From the NCBI GenBank assembly GCA_001818365.1, contig MHKK01000044.1, positions 2,158 through 7,398 on the forward strand: 5,241 nt of DNA, written 5' to 3'. This DNA comes from Candidatus Komeilibacteria bacterium RIFCSPHIGHO2_01_FULL_52_14. GTDB taxonomy: Bacteria > Patescibacteriota > Patescibacteriia > UBA1558 > 2-01-FULL-52-15. Below, one piece after another: positions 1 to 5,241 of this stretch. The notes under the pieces are model-generated. The model had not been told where the DNA came from. It did no database searches and saw only the letters and a list, made by a program, of their open reading frames with translations. Within the stretch, counting starts at the first letter, position 1. Each line of letters begins with the position of its first letter. Both the position numbers and the translations under genes were made by a program.

Positions 1-82
1 TCGCACTGCGCTCTTCGGGCGTCAGGGATACTTTGGCAAGCGCCGCGATTTTATCGACCTCTACGAGCGAGATTTGTTTCAT
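1..82 (-). CDS. gatC: GatC, subunit C of Asp-tRNA(Asn)/Glu-tRNA(Gln) amidotransferase (N-terminal part only)
   Basis: Reading the minus strand from the ATG at 82-80 gives 27 codons before the window ends, beginning MKQISLVEVDKIAALAKV and continuing SLTPEERSA. This matches the N-terminal helix of GatC, whose usual wording is a V-x-K-I-A-x-L-A-x-L-x-L-T-x-E-E pattern. GatC is the small cytoplasmic subunit that wraps around GatA and stabilises the GatCAB complex, which amidates Glu-tRNA(Gln) and/or Asp-tRNA(Asn). Its presence suggests that the organism lacks GlnRS and/or AsnRS and uses the indirect pathway (inference). The gene starts 38 nt after the ligA stop. gatA, and perhaps gatB, may follow outside the window. 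No Shine-Dalgarno site is visible before the ATG, and a possible promoter sits directly upstream. The call rests on a short fragment, but the motif match is good. Confidence 0.85.
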   Translation of the reverse strand, partial: MKQISLVEVDKIAALAKVSLTPEERSA

Positions 83-90
83 AGATGCTC

Positions 91-119
91 AGTATAGCTA
101 CAGCTTTATCGCGAAGCAA
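91..119 (-). promoter_or_regulatory. Possible sigma70-type promoter for gatC
   Basis: On the minus strand the 38-nt ligA-gatC gap holds TTGCTT (plus 114-119), a 17-nt spacer, and TATACT (plus 91-96). The -10 box matches the consensus TATAAT in five of six bases; the -35 box matches only its first three bases. A start site about seven bases past the -10 box would fall at plus 82-85, on or just before the gatC ATG, so the message would be leaderless. This fits the absence of a ribosome binding site. It is a match found by eye in a short gap and could be chance. Confidence 0.3.
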
Positions 120-120
120 G

Positions 121-2118
121 TTAAGATGCCAGGATGCGCTTGAGCTCGGCATAGTCGATCGTACGCACGTCAAGCGTCCGGGCCGTTGTAAGTTTTGAAC
201 CGGGATTATCTCCGACAACGACGAAGTCCGTCTTTTTACTGACGCTCCCCGATACAGTGCCACCTGCGCGTCGTATCTGTTCTTCAATTGCCTCCCGCTC
301 CTCGGGCAGCGAGCCGGTCAGAACGAATTTTTTTCCGGCAAGCACCGCACCGGCTTGTTCCACTGCTTTCACTTTCACTCCATGTGCGCGCAACTTCGCA
401 AGCAAACACTTATTATGTTCGTCGGCAAACCATGCGGCAATGCTTTTTGCAATAACCGGCCCGACCTCGGAAATATGCTCCAAGCCCTCTGCGCTGACCC
501 GGGAAAGAGCTGCAAGCGTCGGGAATGCCCGCGCAAGAACAAGGGCCGTTCCGTCACCGACATGGCGGATACCGAGCGCGTAGATATATTTCGAAAAACT
601 GACGTGTTTCGCCTTTTTTATTGACTCGACAAGATTCTCGGCAGATTTTTCTGCAAAGCGCTCAAGCGGCAGCAAATCCTCTTCGGTGAGAGCAAAAAAA
701 TCTGCGGCATCCCGAACCAGTCCCGCTTGCATCAGCTGCTCAACTATTGCCGCTCCTAAACCTTCAATATCAAAACCTTTTTTGCCGACAGAATGAATAA
801 GGGATTCCCGCTGTTGCGCGTAGCACCGCCTGTTGGTGCAATAGTGCGCGACCTCTCCCTCCGGCCGGTGAACGGGTGATCCGCAGATCGGACACGCTTT
901 TGGAAAATGAAAAACCTTCTCTTTCCCTGATCGCAATTTGGTCAGAACCTGTACAACATCCGGAATAATATCGCCGGCTTTCTGAATAATCACGGTGTCG
1001 CCGATCCTGATATCAAGGCGCCTGATCTCATCCTCGTTGTGCAGCGTTGCGCGTGAGACCGTCGTACCGGCAACCCGCACCGGCGAAAGGATCGCGACCG
1101 GAGTCAACGCTCCGGTCCTGCCGACCTGGACGATAATGTCTTCTACCCTGGTCGTTGCCTGTTCCGCCGCGAATTTATACGCAATCATCCAGCGATCGGC
1201 CTTGCCCACGCTGCCGAGCCGCTGTTCCTGACGAATATCGTTTACCACGATGACCGAACCGTCCGTCGTGTAAGGCAGCGAATCCCGCTTTGTCTCCCAT
1301 TTTTTTAAAAACTGCACGACACCGTCCAAATTTTTCACTCCCTCATTATATCTGCTTGTCTTAAACCCCATCTTTGCAACCAACGAATGGGCTTCTTCAT
1401 GCGTGCGCTGGCCGCAATCGGAAATGAGATCGAAAACAAAACAATCAAGCTTCCGGTCGGCGGTTATCTGCGGATTCAATTGTCTGATGGAGCCGGCCGC
1501 AATGTTTCGAGGGTTCGCATACAGCGGTAGCCCCTGCTTTTTTTGATGCCGATTCAACGCTTCGAATGTTTTTTTCGGCATCACCACCTCACCCCGAACC
1601 TCGATGGTGCGCAGGGCTTTCTTCAGCGCATCAAGTTCGAGTCGCAAAGGAATGCTCTCGACGGTCTTCAGGTTCTGCGTGACATCCTCACCGACTTTTC
1701 CGTCGCCGCGAGTCGCCCCGCGGACGAATACCCCGTTCTCATAGGTCAGTATCACCGACAAACCGTCGAATTTGAGCTCGCAATAATAACCCCCGATCGG
1801 TTCACGTAAAAGTTTCTTGTTGCGCTCTTCCCATTCCTCAAGATCGGAATGGTGAAATGCATCCTCCAACGACAATACGGGTTTCGAGTGCGTCACCTTC
1901 GCGAATTTTGAGAGTGCAACGCCGCCTATCCGCTGCGTCGGCGAATCCGGCGTTATCAAGTCCGGATATTCGCGTTCGAGTTTCGCGAGCTCGTATTTTA
2001 AACCGTCGAGTGCCGCTTCGGAGATCTCCAGTTTATCGAGAACATGATATTCATAGCGATATCGGTTGATCGCTTTCTTTAACTTCTCGATTCGCTCCCG
2101 TGCTTCTGCTTTTGTCAT
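121..2118 (-). CDS. ligA: NAD-dependent DNA ligase LigA
   Basis: LigA seals nicks in duplex DNA, using NAD+ to adenylate its own lysine; it joins Okazaki fragments and completes repair. The 665-residue product has the full family layout: domain Ia (1-66, YEYHVLD then TPDSPTQRIGG), the nucleotidyltransferase domain with the AMP-accepting Lys116 in ELKFDG, RGDG at 137-140, Glu173 in EVRGEV, NPRN at 202-205 and Lys315 in AYKF, an OB fold, a four-Cys zinc finger (C409, C412, C427, C432), helix-hairpin-helix repeats (about 448-560) and a C-terminal BRCT domain (about 590-665). The length is normal. Two departures stand out: motif IV reads DGSVIV where a lysine is usual at the last position, and domain Ia has Glu34 and Leu37 where E. 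coli has Asp32 and Tyr35. ATG 2118 is chosen because the homologous N-terminus begins there; an upstream in-frame GTG at 2196 would add only an Arg-rich tail inside the previous gene. The start lies 5 nt after the previous stop, with no evident ribosome binding site. Confidence 0.97.
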   Translation of the reverse strand: MTKAEARERIEKLKKAINRYRYEYHVLDKLEISEAALDGLKYELAKLEREYPDLITPDSPTQRIGGVALSKFAKVTHSKPVLSLEDAFHHSDLEEWEERNKKLLREPIGGYYCELKFDGLSVILTYENGVFVRGATRGDGKVGEDVTQNLKTVESIPLRLELDALKKALRTIEVRGEVVMPKKTFEALNRHQKKQGLPLYANPRNIAAGSIRQLNPQITADRKLDCFVFDLISDCGQRTHEEAHSLVAKMGFKTSRYNEGVKNLDGVVQFLKKWETKRDSLPYTTDGSVIVVNDIRQEQRLGSVGKADRWMIAYKFAAEQATTRVEDIIVQVGRTGALTPVAILSPVRVAGTTVSRATLHNEDEIRRLDIRIGDTVIIQKAGDIIPDVVQVLTKLRSGKEKVFHFPKACPICGSPVHRPEGEVAHYCTNRRCYAQQRESLIHSVGKKGFDIEGLGAAIVEQLMQAGLVRDAADFFALTEEDLLPLERFAEKSAENLVESIKKAKHVSFSKYIYALGIRHVGDGTALVLARAFPTLAALSRVSAEGLEHISEVGPVIAKSIAAWFADEHNKCLLAKLRAHGVKVKAVEQAGAVLAGKKFVLTGSLPEEREAIEEQIRRAGGTVSGSVSKKTDFVVVGDNPGSKLTTARTLDVRTIDYAELKRILAS

Positions 2119-2123
2119 GGGCA

Positions 2124-3866
2124 CTAACAGGTTGTACAAGACGGGCTGCAGGTAACGCCAACGTCGCAAACGGCGTTTGAGACGCCTTGGTCGCACTCCT
2201 CGCTAATTCCCTGACCATCAGGCGACTGAACAATGCCGTCACCGCAGGTCGTAAGCTTGCACAGCGTATTGCATTCATCGGTGTTGTCCGCATCAGCATC
2301 ATCGCACTCTTCTTCATTCGGGGGGATGACGAGTGCCCCCTGCGCATCAGTATAGGGCCCGTTGTCAGTCACACCATCTCCGCAGAACGGATCGCGACAA
2401 TCCGTCCTGCACGTCAACGGGACGGTATCGCTATTCGCGGCACCCTCATCGCATTGTTCATGCCCTTCAAATCCGTTTCCTATTCCGTTGGTGGCCTGCC
2501 AATAGCCGTCACCGCAGAACGTTCTACCGTTACAAAGCACGTTGCACGAATTAGCATCCGTCTGATTGATGCTCCCGACGGATCCGTCTGACTCACCGCT
2601 CGTATCCAACGGGCAGTACCACGAGGATGCGCTGCCATCGATGGTATCGCTCACCGTATTGACGGTCGTGCATTGCATCGCCGTACAATCCGCAGACGTG
2701 GTACAATTGGTCGTTCCATCAATGCACTTTCCGCTGCTGCAGGTCTGACAATCGGGATCGGCGCTGCAGCTGAACTTATTACCCGATGTGCTCGCCGAGC
2801 AAAATCCGCATAGCGATTTGAACGACGCGCCGGTCAGATCCCGGGTATCCTTAATCAAACTCTCCTCGGAGAAAAGAACGTAGTTGAATATGCCCGACAA
2901 AGCATCGCGCCATTGAGCACGCAGCGTCACCACCGACTCGGATTCCCGATAGATGCCTCGTGTCGCGATCTGAATAAGCGAAGGGATGTCGTCGTTACCG
3001 GTCACACTGATTTTCTTTACCGGCACATCCGCGGACCGAAATACAATTCTATAAAAACTTGAAGCCAGGAGATTCAACTGATACGAGGGCGCTACCAATG
3101 AGTCGGCACATTTATAGGTGTTCGTGACGGTATCATACGACGCCTGACTGCAACCACATACGTCGACACGCGTTACCGGCGGATACGTCAGATCGACCGG
3201 TTCCAGCGTGTGCGCGTCAATCGGCGTATAGCTGATTTGCAGCCGAGCGCTCTGTTCGACGCCCGAGCAGGCAGAGACATACCACCCGATGACCAGCTCC
3301 GAAACCCCGGTCGACGCATTGATCTGGCCTTCGACCGTCGGATCATAAACATCCATAGACACTGACTGATTCGGTGTGATGTCATAAGCCGTAAAATCAC
3401 CGGCCTTGAGCGAAACGGTGGTGAAGTCATAGAGGCGCTCGGGATCGCCCAAACCGGGATCGCAAGCAGATCCTCCGCAGTCAGCCGTCGACTGACATTT
3501 TATTGTGCTATCGTTGCTGCATCGACCGACACACCTCCCAGCGATGCCCCCGTCCTCGCCAGCGCACTGATCGGTCATATTTGACGCAGCCGTTAAATTC
3601 GTAAATAAAGCGGGACTTGCCTGCTCCTTACTGATCTTTAAGCGCCACAAGGAACGTTCTCCTCCGCTTTCGGCAACATAATAGCTCGCGAGCCCGTTGT
3701 CCGCATACCGCGTACTCCTGATCTCCGCCAGCAAAACTAAACTTAAATAGATAGCCGAAAGCGTAATGACGCCGAGGAGCACCATTGCCACAAGCAACAG
3801 GGCCCCCCGCTCGTCCGTACGAACGTCAAGACGCTTTTGAATCCTTCGAGATACCTTATAATCCAT
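2124..3866 (-). CDS. PilX/GspK-like pilus assembly protein with a Cys-rich C-terminus (DUF4215-type repeats)
   Basis: This 580-residue protein has a basic N-terminus, then ERG at 19-21 and a single hydrophobic segment at about 22-47, followed by a helix (ADNGLASYYVAESGGERSLW) of the kind found after the membrane segment in PilX/GspK-like minor pilins. If cleaved after Gly21, the mature fifth residue is Val26 rather than the usual Glu; GspK-type tip subunits are known to lack that Glu. The rest should lie outside the membrane. It has a Cys-rich stretch at 101-135, a middle part with few cysteines, and a C-terminal region (353-580) with 26 cysteines. The last 130 residues are three repeats starting CGDG at 451, 495 and 541, each followed by a (E/Q)CD motif and later cysteines, as in the Myxococcus cysteine-rich repeat (DUF4215). 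ATG 3866 is chosen because it gives a normal leader and overlaps the upstream gene by 11 nt, implying coupled translation. Role as a fibre tip or adhesive subunit is inference. Confidence 0.8.
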   Translation of the reverse strand: MDYKVSRRIQKRLDVRTDERGALLLVAMVLLGVITLSAIYLSLVLLAEIRSTRYADNGLASYYVAESGGERSLWRLKISKEQASPALFTNLTAASNMTDQCAGEDGGIAGRCVGRCSNDSTIKCQSTADCGGSACDPGLGDPERLYDFTTVSLKAGDFTAYDITPNQSVSMDVYDPTVEGQINASTGVSELVIGWYVSACSGVEQSARLQISYTPIDAHTLEPVDLTYPPVTRVDVCGCSQASYDTVTNTYKCADSLVAPSYQLNLLASSFYRIVFRSADVPVKKISVTGNDDIPSLIQIATRGIYRESESVVTLRAQWRDALSGIFNYVLFSEESLIKDTRDLTGASFKSLCGFCSASTSGNKFSCSADPDCQTCSSGKCIDGTTNCTTSADCTAMQCTTVNTVSDTIDGSASSWYCPLDTSGESDGSVGSINQTDANSCNVLCNGRTFCGDGYWQATNGIGNGFEGHEQCDEGAANSDTVPLTCRTDCRDPFCGDGVTDNGPYTDAQGALVIPPNEEECDDADADNTDECNTLCKLTTCGDGIVQSPDGQGISEECDQGVSNAVCDVGVTCSPSCTTC

Positions 3867-4425
3867 ACACGCGTGACGATACCGCCGTCTGGAGATCGAA
3901 TGTCTGGTAGGACTTTCCTCTCCCTCCTGCAACGGTCATTGTTATGGTCGTTAAGGGGTGAAAAATTTGCCCGACTGTGACATCGGAACCAAGCGGATCC
4001 ACCGACGGAAATATTTGGAACTGCATATCGGCAATCGAAAGATCGGACGAGCTCAGCGTCACCCACTTTGGAGATCCGACAGTACAGGGAGACGCATCGT
4101 AATCTTTGCATACTCGAATCACGGCAGGGGCTGCCGTTGCATCGAACTGAATACGTATCGCCTCGCCGTCAATGGAATGAAGGCACACATACCGCGTTGT
4201 TGCCTGCGCACAGGAATAATCGATCGCATGCATCCGAATTTCCCGAGCTACCAGTTCGAGCATGTAGCTCCCCTCGTTTAGCAGTCGTTGCGAAACCGCG
4301 GCCCGCGACTGGGCACCGGTAAATCCCAAAAAAATGACTGAGATGGTGATAAATGCCAAAGAGAAAATAGCGACCGCTACCAGCATTTCAACAATCGTGT
4401 ATCCTTCGCGTTTTACCCCTCGCAT
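3856..4425 (-). CDS. Prepilin with N-terminal methylation motif, PilW/GspJ-like minor pilin
   Basis: The 189-residue product starts MRGVKREG, followed by YTIVEMLVAVAIFSLAF. This is a classic type IV prepilin start: an eight-residue basic leader ending in Gly8, the prepilin peptidase cut before Tyr9, and the conserved Glu at mature position 5 (Glu13), then a hydrophobic helix up to about residue 35. The helix continues into a QRLLNEGSYMLELVAREIRMH segment, the usual arrangement in GspJ/PilW-like subunits that act with GspI- and GspK-like partners to prime a pilus or pseudopilus. The globular part has four cysteines (in SCAQ, YVCL, RVCK and SPCT), which could form two disulfides outside the cytoplasm. 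It starts 1 nt after the upstream stop and overlaps the next start by 11 nt. No ribosome binding site is seen. The subtype is tentative, as it rests on size and gene order; the prepilin assignment itself is firm. Confidence 0.88.
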   Translation of the reverse strand: MRGVKREGYTIVEMLVAVAIFSLAFITISVIFLGFTGAQSRAAVSQRLLNEGSYMLELVAREIRMHAIDYSCAQATTRYVCLHSIDGEAIRIQFDATAAPAVIRVCKDYDASPCTVGSPKWVTLSSSDLSIADMQFQIFPSVDPLGSDVTVGQIFHPLTTITMTVAGGRGKSYQTFDLQTAVSSRVYGL

Positions 4426-4426
4426 A

Positions 4427-5241
4427 TCAGAATTTTGTACGCCAATTATAAAAACGTTCCTTCAGCTGAACGTCAAGCGTCTTATTGGTTCTCTGCCAAT
4501 ACACCTCCGCGGTTGCGAGCACCCCGGCCTTTATCGTACCCACCGGACACACCATGTCGGGATTGACGGCATCGAAATCAACGATCTCGTTCGTGCCGTC
4601 CCAGCAGATCGGCTTTAAGACCACCCTCCGGACATAGGGCGTTGCCGCACCGGAAGGTGCGGCTGCCTGAAAATACGTCGTGCCTTGCATATGCACGCGA
4701 CAGGATGGCTGCCCCGTGTCCTGTAGACACGTTAACGCGTCTCTGTTCACCGACGTCACTTTGCGCAGCGAATAGTTGTAGGCGTTGGGATTGCTGAAAT
4801 TGACATCGCTCAAGATAACGTCGAAATAATTCCCGCAATCGCCGTTCGTGCACGTTGCGGCATTATAGTTCGGCCAGCCGTCAAAAAAATCGTCCCAACT
4901 GTAGAATTGGATTCCGTTCACCGCATTATTGTCCTTGTCCGCATTCGCCTGGAAGCGCAACCAGTTGCTGTCACGGATGTTCCTGACGACCTCAAGTGCC
5001 TCGCGCGCCAAGTTACCTGCAATAATCCGGTCGCTGTTCGCTTGCGCAGCGATAAGATTGGAATATGCAAGAGCAAGACCGACAATGAGCGCGGTGCTTA
5101 TGATGCCGCTCGCAATAATCCCCTCAATGAGCGTGAACCCAGCACCACTTTTGACACCAAAAGTGGTGCTGGGTGAACCCCGCTTTGCGTCACTTTTGAC
5201 ACCAAAAGTGGTGCTGGGTGAACCCCGCTTTGCGTCACTTT
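4427..5241 (-). CDS. Prepilin, PilV/GspI-like minor pilin, 5' partial, with a repeat-built leader
   Basis: The frame is open from the right window edge to a TGA at 4427-4429, giving 270 complete codons. The prepilin motif is at 5149-5117: KSGAG then FTLIEG, with the cut expected between Gly (5138-5140) and Phe (5135-5137) and Glu at mature position 5. A hydrophobic helix follows (IIASGIISTALIVGLALAYS), then NLAREALEVVRNIRDSNW, wording I associate with pilins of Patescibacteria (recollection, not a search). The mature protein would be 236 residues with six cysteines. Upstream of the cut, 34 codons are visible and none is ATG, GTG or TTG, so the true start lies beyond the edge and the leader has at least 34 residues, far more than most type IV prepilins. 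Thirty of these are two copies of a 15-residue unit encoded by a tandem repeat. A TTG at 5011 is open but would remove the membrane helix, so it is not the start. Likely first gene here of a minor-pilin cluster. Confidence 0.88.
   Translation of the reverse strand, partial: SDAKRGSPSTTFGVKSDAKRGSPSTTFGVKSGAGFTLIEGIIASGIISTALIVGLALAYSNLIAAQANSDRIIAGNLAREALEVVRNIRDSNWLRFQANADKDNNAVNGIQFYSWDDFFDGWPNYNAATCTNGDCGNYFDVILSDVNFSNPNAYNYSLRKVTSVNRDALTCLQDTGQPSCRVHMQGTTYFQAAAPSGAATPYVRRVVLKPICWDGTNEIVDFDAVNPDMVCPVGTIKAGVLATAEVYWQRTNKTLDVQLKERFYNWRTKF
5137..5174. repeat. Perfect 17-bp inverted repeat over the prepilin cleavage-site codons
   Basis: Arms ACCCAGCACCACTTTTG (5137-5153) and CAAAAGTGGTGCTGGGT (5158-5174) are exact reverse complements separated by four bases (ACAC). 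The arm nearest the mature pilin encodes KSGAG and the start of the Phe codon; the other arm belongs to the first 45-bp repeat unit. In the message this would fold into a long stable hairpin. It lies inside an open frame and has no U-run after it, so it does not look like a terminator. Confidence 0.9.
5146..5241. repeat. 45-bp tandem repeat inside the prepilin leader-coding region
   Basis: Two exact 45-bp copies lie head to tail at 5146-5190 and 5191-5235, and a third begins at 5236 and runs off the window, so the copy number is unknown. Because 45 is a multiple of three, copies add whole units to the protein: on the minus strand each encodes SDAKRGSPSTTFGVK in the prepilin frame. A second minus-strand frame is also open (TQSGVHPAPLLVSKV), as is one plus-strand frame (LLTPKVVLGEPRFAS). 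Each unit contains the palindrome CACTTTTG-ACAC-CAAAAGTG and the smaller GGGT-GA-ACCC. The repeat ends four codons before the prepilin cleavage site. Confidence 0.95.

Noticed and set aside
103..117. Terminator hairpin between ligA and gatC
   Set aside because: Only a four-base stem (GCTT/AAGC) is possible, with no T-run after it.
2119..2196. Longer LigA start at the GTG at 2196
   Set aside because: The added 26 residues are Arg-rich and unlike LigA, and they would overlap the end of the Cys-rich gene by 73 nt. The family N-terminus begins at ATG 2118.
3867..3932. Upstream start at 3932 for the Cys-rich protein
   Set aside because: It would extend the overlap with the upstream prepilin to 77 nt and add a His/Arg-rich tail; ATG 3866 gives a normal basic leader.
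4427..4429. TGA read as glycine (Gracilibacteria-type code 25)
   Set aside because: This TGA follows a normal pilin C-terminus and is 1 nt from the next prepilin's ATG, so it acts as a stop.
5137..5174. Rho-independent terminator
   Set aside because: The hairpin is strong but no T-run follows on either strand, and it sits in the coding region just before the prepilin motif.
257..5176. Plus-strand and alternative-frame open frames such as 257-583, 1543-1809, 2187-2591 and 3958-4281
   Set aside because: All lie opposite or within the confident minus-strand genes, and none shows a recognisable motif or start context.
5146..5241. CRISPR array
   Set aside because: The 45-bp copies are directly adjacent with no spacers, and they lie in an open reading frame of a recognisable prepilin.

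Overview
The window looks like a piece of a compact bacterial genome, most likely from the Candidate Phyla Radiation (Patescibacteria, Parcubacteria-like). This is inferred from three things: the gene order prepilins - ligA - gatC, the LigA sequence style, and prepilins carrying a helix with the wording AREALEVVRNIRDSNW. By eye the base composition is near half GC. TGA serves as a stop codon (4427-4429), so there is no sign of TGA-to-glycine recoding. All real genes lie on the minus strand and read from high to low coordinates. There is no non-coding stretch over 300 bases; the longest gap is 38 bases.

Layout in transcription order: (1) 5241-4427, a type IV prepilin of PilV/GspI-like type, cut by the window edge at its 5' end. 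Its leader region is made of a 45-bp in-frame tandem repeat (5146-5241). (2) 4425-3856, a second prepilin of PilW/GspJ-like type with a short, ordinary leader. (3) 3866-2124, a PilX/GspK-like protein with one membrane segment and a long secreted part that ends in three Cys-rich CGDG repeats. (4) 2118-121, ligA, NAD-dependent DNA ligase, complete in domain content but with unusual residues in motif IV and in domain Ia. (5) 82-1, the first 27 codons of gatC.

The first four genes are packed tightly (1-nt gap, 11-nt overlap, 5-nt gap), no terminator is visible between them, and no clear Shine-Dalgarno site precedes any start in the window. They are probably one transcript with translational coupling. 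The three pilin-type genes would supply minor subunits that prime or cap a type IV pilus-like fibre, with the Cys-rich protein a candidate tip component. LigA (DNA joining) and GatC (Asn/Gln-tRNA transamidation) are housekeeping functions placed downstream.

The most unusual structure is at the right edge. The 45-bp unit has an internal palindrome, contains out-of-frame remnants resembling the prepilin cleavage-site coding sequence, and is translated as a 15-residue repeat just before the prepilin peptidase site, in a part of the protein that should be cut off.
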